A DNA stretch of 64,000 bases, from contig JAJEEM010000057.1 of assembly GCA_022820995.1 (NCBI GenBank), positions 106,875-170,874 of the forward strand, read 5' to 3'. This stretch comes from Gemmatimonadota bacterium. Its GTDB lineage: Bacteria > Gemmatimonadota > Gemmatimonadetes > Palauibacterales > Palauibacteraceae. This document shows, piece by piece, positions 8,325-16,496 of this stretch; position 1 is the first letter of the stretch; every line of letters begins with the position of its first letter. Made by a program: the position numbers and the translations under genes. Below the pieces are notes generated by a model that worked only from the letters and a program-made list of their open reading frames with translations, did no database searches and was not told where the DNA came from.

Positions 8325-9581
8325 ATGAAATTCGACCCATCTTCCACCGCCCTTGTCCTCTGCGGCCTGCTGCTGGCCGCCTGCGAGGTTCCGCCGCCGG
8401 AAGAGGCCGAGGTCGCACCCTCGGAGATGCCGGCCGACACCGTAGCCGCGGCCGCAGCCGACACCGCCGCCGAGGCCGCCCCCGAACGGGAGCCGCTCCC
8501 GGCCGACTCCGCCATCATCCGGCTCGACGCGAGCGACCCCAACCTCGGGGTGTGGCAGGACCGCGACATCTCCGGGGATCCTCCTCGGGAACCCGGACCC
8601 ATCGAGGTCGGGTCCGTCCTCACCTTCTTCGGGTTGCCGATCGCGCGCACGACCGAGGACCTCGTGGCGGGCGAGGTCGAAGTCGCCTTTCTGGGGGCCC
8701 CGGTCGACATGGGGGTGGGGTACCGCGGGGCGGGCGAGGGACCGACCGCGCTCCGCGCCATGCGGCGCAGCGTGGGCAGCATGGAGACGATGATTTCGTG
8801 GCGCAGCGAACTCACGGCGGTCGACTACGGCAACGCGCCCATCGACAACCTGAGCGTGGAGCGCAGCATGCCGCCGATCCGCCGGATGGTGCGCGAGATC
8901 GCGGAGACCGGCGCCATCCCCGTCATCATCGGGGGAGACCACTCGATCGAGTTCGCCAACGTGGCGGGACTCGCGGATGTGTACGGCAAGGAGAACGTCG
9001 GCGTCATCCACTTCGACGCGCACTACGACGCGGGGGACGCGCGGCACGGCCACCTGATCTCGCACGCCCAGCCGGTGCGCCGCCTCATCGATGACGGCCA
9101 CATCCTCGGGCGGAACTTCATCCAGGTGGGGCTGCGGGGCAGTTGGCCGGGGCCGGAGGGCTTCGAGTGGATGCGGGCGAACGGCCTCCGCTACCACACG
9201 ATGGCCGAGATCGACCGGGACGGCTGGACGAACGTCATGCAGGAGGTGCTCGACCAGGCGAACGACGGTCCCGAATACCTGCACATCTCCTTCGACATCG
9301 ACGTCATGGACCCGGCCTACACCTCGGGCACGGGGACGCCGGTGCCGGGAGGACTAACCCCCCGGGAGGTGTTCTACATCGTCCGAGGGCTCTGCTCGGA
9401 GAACAACGTGGTGGGCTTCGACCTCGTCGAACTCAACCCGCTCGTCGACCCGGGCTACACGACCGTCCTCAACGCCAAGCAGATCGTCGACGAGTGCATG
9501 ACGGGCATCGCCCTACGGAAGCTCGGCCTCGGCAACCGCGACTACCTGAGCCCCCTCACGCGCGGAGACGGCCACCGGTAG
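8325..9581 (+). CDS. Lipoprotein ureohydrolase (agmatinase/arginase family)
   Basis: A 418-residue enzyme of the ureohydrolase superfamily, which hydrolyses guanidino groups (arginine, agmatine, guanidinobutyrate and others) to urea with a binuclear Mn centre. The metal motifs are intact: IIGGDHSIEF, HFDAHYDAGD and SFDIDVMDP. Ahead of the catalytic domain (from about residue 85) are a lipoprotein signal ending LLLAAC and an Ala/Glu/Pro-rich linker of about 60 residues, so the protein is predicted to be anchored outside the cytoplasmic membrane. That location is atypical for the family. It starts 2 nt after the small-protein stop. The exact substrate cannot be assigned, because substrate loops vary within the family. 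Confidence 0.85.
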   Translation: MKFDPSSTALVLCGLLLAACEVPPPEEAEVAPSEMPADTVAAAAADTAAEAAPEREPLPADSAIIRLDASDPNLGVWQDRDISGDPPREPGPIEVGSVLTFFGLPIARTTEDLVAGEVEVAFLGAPVDMGVGYRGAGEGPTALRAMRRSVGSMETMISWRSELTAVDYGNAPIDNLSVERSMPPIRRMVREIAETGAIPVIIGGDHSIEFANVAGLADVYGKENVGVIHFDAHYDAGDARHGHLISHAQPVRRLIDDGHILGRNFIQVGLRGSWPGPEGFEWMRANGLRYHTMAEIDRDGWTNVMQEVLDQANDGPEYLHISFDIDVMDPAYTSGTGTPVPGGLTPREVFYIVRGLCSENNVVGFDLVELNPLVDPGYTTVLNAKQIVDECMTGIALRKLGLGNRDYLSPLTRGDGHR

Positions 9582-9793
9582 CCACCCGCCGCTGCGCAAC
9601 CTCGGGAACACATCGATTTTCACTCAGGGAGGCATTTCACCGATACGCTGAAAACGCGATTGGGGTGAAATCCACTTGACGGTTGTCGCCGACGAAGGGG
9701 CGCGCCCGGGCGGTGCATGAGGGGCCGGGCGGCGGTATCGTGGTGGATTGTGTTGACGGGGTTCTCTCCGCCACCGGAATTGTTGGAGGGCAC

Positions 9794-10024
9794 ATGAGCC
9801 GATGGGTTGATCTTCCCGTGCGCGTGGTGGGCGACACGTCCGCCGATGTCGATCCCGTCGTGGTGGCGATGGGACTGAAGGAACGGGACCGGAACCGCGC
9901 CTTTGAGTTGCGCGAAACGATGTCCCCGGAGGCGTGGCGTGAGATGATGCTGGAGATTAGCGCCCTCCACGACGAATGGGCGGCGGCTCGCGAAGTGATG
10001 GCAAGGAGTGAGGACGGCGGGTAA
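9794..10024 (+). CDS. Small protein upstream of an MNT-type nucleotidyltransferase
   Basis: A 76-residue protein, MSRWVDLPVRVVGDTSADV onward, with no signal peptide, ending in an Ala/Glu-rich helix. ATG at 9794 has GGAGG with 4-nt spacing, a strong ribosome-binding site. It lies 24 nt upstream of the nucleotidyltransferase gene and is probably co-transcribed with it. No family is recognised. Confidence 0.6.
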   Translation: MSRWVDLPVRVVGDTSADVDPVVVAMGLKERDRNRAFELRETMSPEAWREMMLEISALHDEWAAAREVMARSEDGG

Positions 10025-10048
10025 CTTGGGGGCCGGGGAGGTGACACG

Positions 10049-10372
10049 GTGAAACCAGACCTGGCCGCCCGAATAGGCGTCCCAATGAACGCGATCAAAG
10101 CGTTCTGCGACCGTTGGGAGGTGGAGGAGCTGGCGCTATTCGGCTCCGTCCTGCGGGACGACTTCGGGCCGGATAGCGACATCGATGTACTGATCCGTTT
10201 CAGGGCGGAGCGGACACCGGGTCTGTTCGGGATCGCCGGGATGGAGCGGGAACTGGCCGAGTTGCTCGACCGCAGGGTGGATCTGGTGACCCGCACCGCG
10301 ATCGAAGAAAGCCGAAACTACATTCGCCGGAAGGCGATCCTGGAGTCCGCGCGGGTCGTCTATGCCCCGTGA
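10049..10372 (+). CDS. MNT-domain (MntA-like) nucleotidyltransferase, antitoxin type
   Basis: A 107-residue minimal nucleotidyltransferase. The NTP-transferase motif is ALFGSVLRDDF followed by DSDIDVLI, matching GSx10DxD, with a third acidic position in RVDLVTRTAI. Proteins of this size act as the MntA antitoxin, which AMPylates the HEPN RNase HepT. GTG at 10049 follows GGGGAGG. An ATG overlapping its stop (10362) opens only an eight-codon frame before TGA, so the usual partner is missing (see findings). Confidence 0.8.
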   Translation: MKPDLAARIGVPMNAIKAFCDRWEVEELALFGSVLRDDFGPDSDIDVLIRFRAERTPGLFGIAGMERELAELLDRRVDLVTRTAIEESRNYIRRKAILESARVVYAP

Positions 10373-10463
10373 CGACTCGGCATGAAGCCGCTGGTTCCGC
10401 CGGAAACCGAATAGTCCGCCGCTGATGCGGAGCGACAGCCGGCGGTAGTCACCTGGGGCGGCG
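10362..10463 (+). pseudogene. Possible HepT (HEPN toxin) start remnant
   Basis: ATG at 10362 overlaps the MNT stop and reads MPRDDSA then TGA. HepT proteins often begin with a similar M-x-R-D-D sequence in exactly this overlapping position. The remaining bases to the serpin stop at 10464 contain no HEPN-like coding. This fits deletion of the toxin with only the start left. The match is very short and could be chance. Confidence 0.3.
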
Positions 10464-11711
10464 TCAGCTCTCCGGGGGGGTCGCGAGCTTGCCGGCGAAG
10501 AGGATGGTGCCCGAGAGGCGTTCCCGGATGAAGAAGAGGAAGGGCCGGTCGGCGCGAAGCTCGATACCGGCGCTTTCGACGACCGTGACCACCGTGGCGG
10601 CGGCCGCCTCCGTCCCCTCCTCGTTGACATCCACCCAGGACTTCTGCTTCACCTCGGAGATCCACACGCCGGCCGGCGAGAGCCTTGAGAAATCCGCCGC
10701 GGGACCGAACGCGTCCACCATGCCCAGGGCGTGGAGGTCGTCGTTGAGCGTGCGTTCGTAGGCCATCCGGAAGCGGGGCAGAGAGACCTGCAGATCCCTG
10801 TCGCGGAAGCCCGCGGCGATGTCCTCCCATTCCCCGGCGTCCAGCGACGCCGCGAGGTCGTCCACGCTCACGCCGCGCTGCGGAAGGAGCACCGTCATCG
10901 AGAACGCGCGGCCCCCGTACGGCAGGTCCACGGCCTGGAAGCGGTCGCTCTCCTGGTAGGGGAAGTCGCTCCTGAGGTTCATGAGCGGCACCGTGCGGGT
11001 GGAACCGTCATCCAGGTGGAAGGACTCGTCCCGGGTGTCGGACGGATCGAACTGGAGCGTCCACGAACCCTTGAAGTAGATCGCATTGATCAGGTACATG
11101 ACGACGGCGCTCGGAATCGCCTCGGGAACGATGTCCTCGATGCGGCCGCGCGTCGCGTCGCTGACCCACTCGTTGATCCGCGCCGACGCCGAGGGGTTCG
11201 CGAAATCGAGTTCCGCCACCTCGGCGCCGAAGGCCTCCCGCACGGCGTCCAGGAACTCCGCATGCACGGGGAAGCCCTGCCGGGTCCACACGGAGTTCCC
11301 GATCGCGGTCTCGACGGAGGGATCGAGCCCGACGAGGAGTTCGAGCAGGGACTGGTAGGAGGCGTTGATCTCCTCCTCGGCGAGACTCCCGAACCCGAGG
11401 GCGTCGCGCATCTGGTTCCAGGTCTCGCCCGCCGCCCCGTTCATCGTCATTCCGAGCGCCATCGACGCCGAGAGCGGCGACAGGAAGAGGTTGTCGCCGG
11501 GGCGGTTCGCCTGCGCGAGGAGGCCGAAGGCGAACCGGTTGCTCGCCGCGATGAGTTCGATCTCGGCGGGGCTCAGGGCGCGCGGCAGCTCGGTGATCTC
11601 GTCCACACCTTCGGACGGACCGGTGAAAGATTCCCCGCACCCGGCCGGAGCCAACAGAACCGGAGCGAACACCAACAGGAGAAGGGCCCCTGAGCGTTTG
11701 CGCCTGGTCAT
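10464..11711 (-). CDS. Serpin (serine protease inhibitor), secreted lipoprotein
   Basis: A 415-residue serpin that inhibits proteases by loop insertion. The full fold is visible: NLFLSPLSASMALGMTMNGA, MYLINAIYFKGSW, FSMTVLLPQR, and the C-terminal RPFLFFIRERLSGTILFAG. The reactive-loop hinge EEGTEAAAAT has small residues at P12-P9, which is characteristic of inhibitory serpins. Counting from the hinge puts the scissile region at VVESAG, so P1 is a small or acidic residue, suggesting an elastase- or subtilisin-like target rather than a trypsin-like one. The N-terminus has a lipoprotein signal with Cys at PAGC. Bacterial serpins are thought to protect against host or self proteases. The gene stands alone. 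Confidence 0.9.
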   Translation of the reverse strand: MTRRKRSGALLLLVFAPVLLAPAGCGESFTGPSEGVDEITELPRALSPAEIELIAASNRFAFGLLAQANRPGDNLFLSPLSASMALGMTMNGAAGETWNQMRDALGFGSLAEEEINASYQSLLELLVGLDPSVETAIGNSVWTRQGFPVHAEFLDAVREAFGAEVAELDFANPSASARINEWVSDATRGRIEDIVPEAIPSAVVMYLINAIYFKGSWTLQFDPSDTRDESFHLDDGSTRTVPLMNLRSDFPYQESDRFQAVDLPYGGRAFSMTVLLPQRGVSVDDLAASLDAGEWEDIAAGFRDRDLQVSLPRFRMAYERTLNDDLHALGMVDAFGPAADFSRLSPAGVWISEVKQKSWVDVNEEGTEAAAATVVTVVESAGIELRADRPFLFFIRERLSGTILFAGKLATPPES

Positions 11712-11753
11712 TTTCGGCCCCTCGGTCGTGTCTTGAACGGCTTCCCGTCAGGG

Positions 11754-12185
11754 CTAGGCGCGCAGCTTCCGCGATCCCAGCCAGACGCCGATGACACCGA
11801 TCAGCGGGTTGAGCCAAGGGAGCCATGCCGGCTGGCTGGCGCTCATGGTCGCCTCCCACATCGACACGTCATCGGGGCGCGGTCCGGTCGCCACCTCCAC
11901 CGGCATCAGGGCCGACACCACTCCGAGCACGATCATCATGGCGATCAGAATCGTGGCGCCCTTGGCATCGTGCGCGACCCTGGCACAGACCTGTCCGCCG
12001 ATGTAGGCCCCCACGAACCCGAGCACGATCGAGAAGAGGACCCAGCCGCCGGATACCTCCCACGTACCCGGCTGGAAGGCGCCCGAGGGGCCCAGCATCA
12101 GCCACACAAGCGACGAGAGCGCGAAGAGCACGGCGACGATGGCTATGTAGCCGACGATCGCGGCGAGAATGTTCCTGAGCATCAT
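11754..12185 (-). CDS. Four-helix integral membrane protein, unknown function
   Basis: A 143-residue protein with four hydrophobic segments (about 8-30, 45-65, 78-95 and 118-135). The loops contain GPSGAFQPGTWEVSGGW and VCARVAHDAKG. The start ATG overlaps the stop of the preceding gene by 4 nt, so the two are coupled. No family is recognised with confidence. Confidence 0.7.
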   Translation of the reverse strand: MMLRNILAAIVGYIAIVAVLFALSSLVWLMLGPSGAFQPGTWEVSGGWVLFSIVLGFVGAYIGGQVCARVAHDAKGATILIAMMIVLGVVSALMPVEVATGPRPDDVSMWEATMSASQPAWLPWLNPLIGVIGVWLGSRKLRA

Positions 12186-12709
12186 GTTCCTCCCTGAAGT
12201 TCGGCGTCGCCCGGAGAGACGGCACGGCGCGCCGGAGAAGCCAATCGTTCGTTGTCGGCAGAGTCTGTCGGCAGGCGCGCCACGGCCAGCGACAGTTCCG
12301 CCGCGAACTCCTCGGCAATGAGCCGATCCGCGCGCTTGACGCGCAGAACCAGCTTGGCGGGGTGTTTCAGCTTGAGCCCCTGCTCACCCGCGATCTTCTC
12401 GAACGCCAGCAGGTCCGAAGCCGCAATCACCAGCCTGGGGCCCGCGATGTGCCACCAGCGGCGGGGAGGCACGGTCACGCCCGCCACCTTGGCCAGCGGG
12501 ATCACGATTTCGCGTACGGGCTCGATCGTCTCGTTCGTCTCCCAGGTGTCCCCCATCTTCTCGGTTTGCACGGCGAGCCGCCACTGAATGACCAGCTGAT
12601 CCGCTTCCAGACGCACGAGGCCATGGGCGGTCTCGGTCGTCGACTCGTAGCCACCATGCGCATCCCAGAGGTCGGAGCTGCGCTTCAGCGTGAACGGGAC
12701 GGCGGACAT
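12182..12709 (-). CDS. Conserved protein of unknown function, PH-like fold suspected
   Basis: A 175-residue cytoplasmic protein with no signal peptide. It is rich in beta-type segments (HGLVRLEADQLVIQWRLAV, REIVIPLAKVAGVTVPPRRW, PRLVIAASDLLAFEK), then a helix and a Ser/Asp/Glu-rich tail. The strand alternation and terminal helix suggest a PH-like or immunoglobulin-like sandwich, which is only a guess. It begins 4 nt after the PIN toxin stop and overlaps the membrane protein, so all four genes from 13397 to 11754 may form one transcript. Confidence 0.65.
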   Translation of the reverse strand: MSAVPFTLKRSSDLWDAHGGYESTTETAHGLVRLEADQLVIQWRLAVQTEKMGDTWETNETIEPVREIVIPLAKVAGVTVPPRRWWHIAGPRLVIAASDLLAFEKIAGEQGLKLKHPAKLVLRVKRADRLIAEEFAAELSLAVARLPTDSADNERLASPARRAVSPGDAELQGGT

Positions 12710-12713
12710 GGGA

Positions 12714-13142
12714 TCAGCCGGGGCCGGCGGACCAGGGATCGATCACATCCAGTCCCGTACCCTCGAAGTCCCGCACGTTGCGCGTGACCAGAGCGGCTCC
12801 GCGTGCGCGGGATATGGCGGCGATCTGGCAGTCTGCCTCGCCGATGGGTCGTCCCGCGTGACGCCGGCCGGCGGCGATCTCCGCGTAGGCTCGGGCCGCA
12901 GCGCTGTCGAACGGAAGGATGCGCTCTCCGAAGCCGAGTTCGAGCCAGCGGGTCATGGCGGCTTCCAGCGCGTTCCGCCGCTTGCCCGTCGGCAGGATCG
13001 CGACGCCGTAGCGCAGTTCCGCTTCGCTCACCGCGGTCAGGTACATGTCCTGCGCATCGCGCTCGGCAATCCACGCCGCCACCGCGGCCGTCGGTTCGGG
13101 GCGCATCAGCTCTGAGGCAACGTTCGTATCCAGGATGAACAC
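12714..13142 (-). CDS. FitB/VapC-type PIN ribonuclease toxin
   Basis: A 142-residue PIN toxin with the catalytic acids in place: FILDTNVASEL (Asp), SEAELRYG (Glu), IGEADCQIAA (Asp) and VTRNVRDFEG (Asn/Asp). The LDTNVxSEL and EADxxIAA motifs are those of the FitB subgroup. It begins 9 nt after the FitA-like antitoxin stop. It is predicted to cleave RNA when the antitoxin is removed. Confidence 0.9.
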   Translation of the reverse strand: MFILDTNVASELMRPEPTAAVAAWIAERDAQDMYLTAVSEAELRYGVAILPTGKRRNALEAAMTRWLELGFGERILPFDSAAARAYAEIAAGRRHAGRPIGEADCQIAAISRARGAALVTRNVRDFEGTGLDVIDPWSAGPG

Positions 13143-13151
13143 GGGAGGCGC

Positions 13152-13397
13152 TCAGGAGAAATCCGGAGGTGCGCGCATCGGGCCGCGCGGGGGAAGGTCG
13201 AGTTCGACGCCGCCAAGAGATGCGAAGCACTCGCGGGTGAACGTCGCGAGGTTCCGCGGACGGGTGCGACGGTCCGTCACGGCGTCGCGCAGGATGATAC
13301 GCGCCTCCTCCTCCATCGAACGGTGATGTTCGGCGGCGCGTACGCGAAGGCGCGTCTTCACGTCATCGTCGAGATTGCGGATCGTGATGCTCGCCAT
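13152..13397 (-). CDS. FitA-like ribbon-helix-helix antitoxin
   Basis: An 81-residue antitoxin. The N-terminal MASITIRNLDDDVKTRLR followed by the helix with HHRSMEEEARIILRDA is the FitA/Arc-type RHH DNA-binding domain. The C-terminal part (LATFTRECFASLGGVELDLP) would wrap the toxin. It is the first gene of the pair and likely represses its own promoter through the palindrome at 13446-13460. Confidence 0.9.
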   Translation of the reverse strand: MASITIRNLDDDVKTRLRVRAAEHHRSMEEEARIILRDAVTDRRTRPRNLATFTRECFASLGGVELDLPPRGPMRAPPDFS

Positions 13398-13445
13398 TGG
13401 CCGTGTCTCATCATGGTACGGGAACGGGTAGCGAAGCTACCGTAT

Positions 13446-13460
13446 GATTGCAATGCAATC
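13446..13460. promoter_or_regulatory. Palindrome GATTGCA-A-TGCAATC, candidate FitA operator
   Basis: A perfect 7-bp inverted repeat with a 1-nt centre, 49 nt upstream of the antitoxin ATG on the minus strand. FitAB and VapBC pairs are known to autorepress by binding short inverted repeats at their own promoter. The position and AT-rich surroundings fit this role. Confidence 0.5.
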
Positions 13461-13504
13461 AAGGTTCTCGACCTGACGTTCTCAATAGAGGGCAACCGGG
13501 CTGG

Positions 13505-13666
13505 CTACGACCGCGTCAGGCGCCGGAACCGGAACAGGGCGAGCCACTGGTCGAAGGTGAGCCTGCGGGGCGGTTCGGACGGATCGAACCGGAGGTCGCG
13601 CCCCAGCCGCCGGATCTGCGCGCGCGTGAGTTCGGGTCGCAGGCACCGCCCGATTGAGCGGGACAG
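13505..13666 (-). pseudogene. Orphan C-terminal coding remnant (about 54 codons)
   Basis: On the minus strand, in the gap between the FitAB locus and the M8-like gene, an open frame ends in TAG at 13505. It reads LSRSIGRCLRPELTRAQI and, after about 25 further residues, QWLALFRFRRLTRS. The residue mix is protein-like (amphipathic, Trp/Phe-containing), but I find no start codon and no upstream portion. It could be the tail of a deleted gene. The rest of 13398-13732 contains the FitA operator and nothing else that I can identify. Confidence 0.3.
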
Positions 13667-13732
13667 AGAAACAACCCCCGCCGGGCCGTGTATGAAAAAT
13701 ATGCCTCACTCCTCTGACAGGAGGCAGAAACC

Positions 13733-14737
13733 ATGAATACGCATCGACTGCAAACCATCGCTCTCATCGCCTTCATCGCCGTGCTCGCGCTCGGCAGCAC
13801 ATCCTGTGACTTTGCGCCCGCCGCGCCCGAAATGGCCAAGGTCACCACCGTACCAACGGCCGACACCGACCCGAATTCCTATCCGGCCTTCGCCGTCGGC
13901 AGCGACGATCCCCGCCGATTCCAGTTCGAAATCGCTCTGGTGGACCAGGGCGCACGCGAGCTGCGCTCCCGCATTCTCGCGCAGGCAGACCGCTGGGCCA
14001 GAATCGTGGCTGGCAGCGACCTGGAGAACATCGATTGGGAACCGGGCACGGTGAGTTGTGGCGGCCTTACGCACGATTATCGGCAGGACGTGCTGGACGA
14101 CGTCCTGGTCATGGTCTCCGTACAGGATTTCACAGACGGCGGCGGCCTCAAGACCGTGATCTGCGGATACCGCGAGTCCTCCAAGTTGCCCGTGATCGGG
14201 GCGATCGTGCTTGACGTGGACGGGCTGCCCCAGGGACAAGTGGACGATTTCTTCCTCCACGCGTTCGGGCACATGCTGGGCTTCGGGTTCTCCTGGCGGT
14301 ACCGGGATCTTCTGCGCAACCCGTCGTCGGAAAACCTGGGCGCCGATACGCACTTCCCGGGTGACGGGGCGATCGCAGCTTTCGTGGCTGCGGGGGGCGC
14401 CTATTACCCCGGCCCCAAGGTGCCGGTCGAGAACGAAACGGCCTGGGGCTCGGTAGACATCCATTGGCGGGAGTCGGTGTTCGGCGAAGAACTGATGACT
14501 TCGGGACTGAGAGAGGGGGTCGCGGATTACTTGAGCGCGATCACGATTCAATCCCTGGCGGACATCGGCTACACGGTCGACGTGGAGGAGGCCGACGGCT
14601 ACACACTCCCCGGTGCCAGCTCGGTGGCGAGCGCGATCGAAGGCGGGCCGGCCATCCGTATCCGCGAAGAGGTGGTGACCAGCCCGGCTGTCTTCTATGA
14701 GCGGCACGGGCGCGTGAAGCGGGTGGTGCGGGACTGA
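13733..14737 (+). CDS. Leishmanolysin-like (M8) lipoprotein with mutated HExxH motif
   Basis: A 334-residue lipoprotein (lipobox STSC, Cys25) of the leishmanolysin-like metalloprotease type common in Gemmatimonadota. The expected zinc motif HExxHxxGFG is present as HAFGHMLGFG (His176, Ala177, His180): the catalytic Glu is Ala, encoded GCG where GAG would give Glu. The third ligand region HWRESVFGEELMT with its Met-turn, and the C-terminal LADIGYTVD motif, are preserved. It is therefore either an inactive protease that keeps zinc binding and a binding role, or a recently damaged gene. The reading frame is otherwise intact. The start at 13733 follows GACAGGAGG. Confidence 0.8.
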   Translation: MNTHRLQTIALIAFIAVLALGSTSCDFAPAAPEMAKVTTVPTADTDPNSYPAFAVGSDDPRRFQFEIALVDQGARELRSRILAQADRWARIVAGSDLENIDWEPGTVSCGGLTHDYRQDVLDDVLVMVSVQDFTDGGGLKTVICGYRESSKLPVIGAIVLDVDGLPQGQVDDFFLHAFGHMLGFGFSWRYRDLLRNPSSENLGADTHFPGDGAIAAFVAAGGAYYPGPKVPVENETAWGSVDIHWRESVFGEELMTSGLREGVADYLSAITIQSLADIGYTVDVEEADGYTLPGASSVASAIEGGPAIRIREEVVTSPAVFYERHGRVKRVVRD

Positions 14738-14837
14738 CAGGGACCCCGAGCCAGGCGTCCCGCAGGGGAGGATCGGCCTCGACGACCAGATCGCTTCGCC
14801 CGAAGCTTACGGACGACGTTCTGCGTAGGCACGGACA

Positions 14838-15578
14838 ATGGGCAGGGTCACCGAAGGAGATGTGAGCGGGCTGGCGGTCGAGTATCCGGGTGCCGAGAAC
14901 GCGGCCGGGCGCGGGGAGTTGGACCGTCGCGTTCGGACGCGACCGCGGCGCTGGTTTCGCAGAGTCGTGCGGTGGGGGGTGACGGCGGTTCTGCTGGCCG
15001 TGCTTCCCTTCATCCTCCTCGTCCGCGGCGGCGTGTTTGCCTGGCAGCAGTGGGGGCTGGGGGCGTGGTCCTCGCTGGCGGTCTCGGCGGCCGCCGCCGC
15101 GCTCCTTCTGGCGTTCTACGCGTGGGCGGCGAGCCGGCGGCTGGGGGCGGGGAAGCGGCTCCGGAGGTTCGCGACCCGGATCGCGGCGCTCGGCGCCGGC
15201 GCGTTCGTGCTCTACTCGCTGCTCGTCATCGCGGGCGGCAACGTGAAGTCGGAAGAGGTGCGCGCCGAGTACCTGGGCCTTCATCCCCTGCTGCGGATGG
15301 CCGTATCGGTCTTCGTCCTGGCGGACCCCGACGCCGTGATCACCGATGCGGCGCGCACGCCCGATTTCTACGCCCGCGCGGGGCTTCCGGCCAACGAGTC
15401 TTCCCTGCACTTCCGCCAGGACGACGGGTTCGTCCATGCGCTGGATCTTCGCACCCTCAACCGGCCCGCATGGCGGAACTTCGCGGCCGAACTCGCGTTC
15501 CGGGCGATGGGCTTCCACACGCTCCGCCATGTCGGTACGGCCGATCACCTGCACGTGTCCCTGAGGTCGCCGGGCTAG
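14838..15578 (+). CDS. Membrane protein with a C-terminal M15-like (D-Ala-D-Ala peptidase fold) domain
   Basis: A 246-residue protein with an Arg-rich N-terminus, three hydrophobic segments (about 45-68, 75-95 and 112-132) and an extracytoplasmic C-terminal domain. That domain has the sequence SSLHFRQDDGFVHALDL and ends GTADHLHVSLRSPG. A His near a Ser, then HxxD-like and HxH elements, is the pattern of M15/VanY-type zinc peptidases. The match is from motif spacing only, and the domain is shorter than usual. It may act on peptidoglycan peptides. Confidence 0.55.
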   Translation: MGRVTEGDVSGLAVEYPGAENAAGRGELDRRVRTRPRRWFRRVVRWGVTAVLLAVLPFILLVRGGVFAWQQWGLGAWSSLAVSAAAAALLLAFYAWAASRRLGAGKRLRRFATRIAALGAGAFVLYSLLVIAGGNVKSEEVRAEYLGLHPLLRMAVSVFVLADPDAVITDAARTPDFYARAGLPANESSLHFRQDDGFVHALDLRTLNRPAWRNFAAELAFRAMGFHTLRHVGTADHLHVSLRSPG

Positions 15579-15733
15579 CAGGGCCGTGGCAAAACCCCGC
15601 TGCACTCGCCACGGCCACGCTGGTGAGTTGAATTCGACCTCGCGGACCCTTGACCTGGCCGGATCGCCCGTGAATCTTCGGAGCCGATTGAGAATCAATC
15701 TCATCTAGATGCCAATCCAGGAGCCGAGGAAGC

Positions 15734-16444
15734 ATGTCACGCAATCACATCGCAACCCTTGCCATCGTCATGATCCCGGTACTGACGGCCGGCTGCGGCG
15801 GGGAGGGACATGCGGCGGAGTTCGAACACGCCGCTGCGGAGTCCACCGAGGCCATGGGCGACATGGATGCCGCCGATGCAGCGGCCGCCCTCCTGAACCC
15901 CAACCTTGCCACCGAAGCCGACCTGACCGCGGTCCCGGGAATCACGGCAGAGGTCGCCGCGGCGGTGGTCGATGGACGGCCCTACCTGCGCGCGGAGGAT
16001 CTGCACGCGGCGCTGGCCGGGGCGATCGGTGACGAGGCGGCGCTCGCGGCTTACCGCGCGTTCTGGCTGCCGATCAACCTCAACGACGTGACGACCGACG
16101 AGATCCTGCGGATTCCGGGTGTGGGTGACCGGATGGCGCACGAGTTCGAGGAATACCGCCCGTACGTGGACATGGGCGAGTTCCGCATGGAAATCGGGAA
16201 GTACGTGGACGAGGAAGAGGTCGAGCGGCTCGCGCGCTACGTGTACGTCCCGATCGACCTGAACAGCGCCACCCGCGAAGAGATCATGGCGGTTCCGGGG
16301 ATGAGCGAACGCATGGCCCACGAGTTCGAGGAGTATCGCCCGTACACCGACATGGACCAGTTCCGGCGCGAGATCGGGAAGTACGTGGACGAGAACGAGG
16401 TCGCGCGGTTCGAGCGCTACGTGACGCTGAACCCCGGGGGATAG
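15734..16444 (+). CDS. Exported lipoprotein with three helix-hairpin-helix repeats
   Basis: A 236-residue lipoprotein (signal ending LTAGC) made of three ComEA-like HhH units: NPNLATEADLTAVPGITAEV, INLNDVTTDEILRIPGVGDR and IDLNSATREEIMAVPGMSER. The last two units are near-identical 62-residue duplicates sharing MAHEFEEYRPY and EIGKYVDE. HhH domains bind DNA non-specifically. On the cell surface they act in DNA uptake (ComEA) or in secretion-related complexes. The glycine hairpins PGxG/PGM are retained, but there is no competence gene nearby. A role in extracellular DNA binding is inferred. Confidence 0.8.
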   Translation: MSRNHIATLAIVMIPVLTAGCGGEGHAAEFEHAAAESTEAMGDMDAADAAAALLNPNLATEADLTAVPGITAEVAAAVVDGRPYLRAEDLHAALAGAIGDEAALAAYRAFWLPINLNDVTTDEILRIPGVGDRMAHEFEEYRPYVDMGEFRMEIGKYVDEEEVERLARYVYVPIDLNSATREEIMAVPGMSERMAHEFEEYRPYTDMDQFRREIGKYVDENEVARFERYVTLNPGG

Positions 16445-16496
16445 CCGCGGGTCCGGGCGGGGCGCGGGCTGAAGTCGGCCCGGTGGCGTCGATGAG

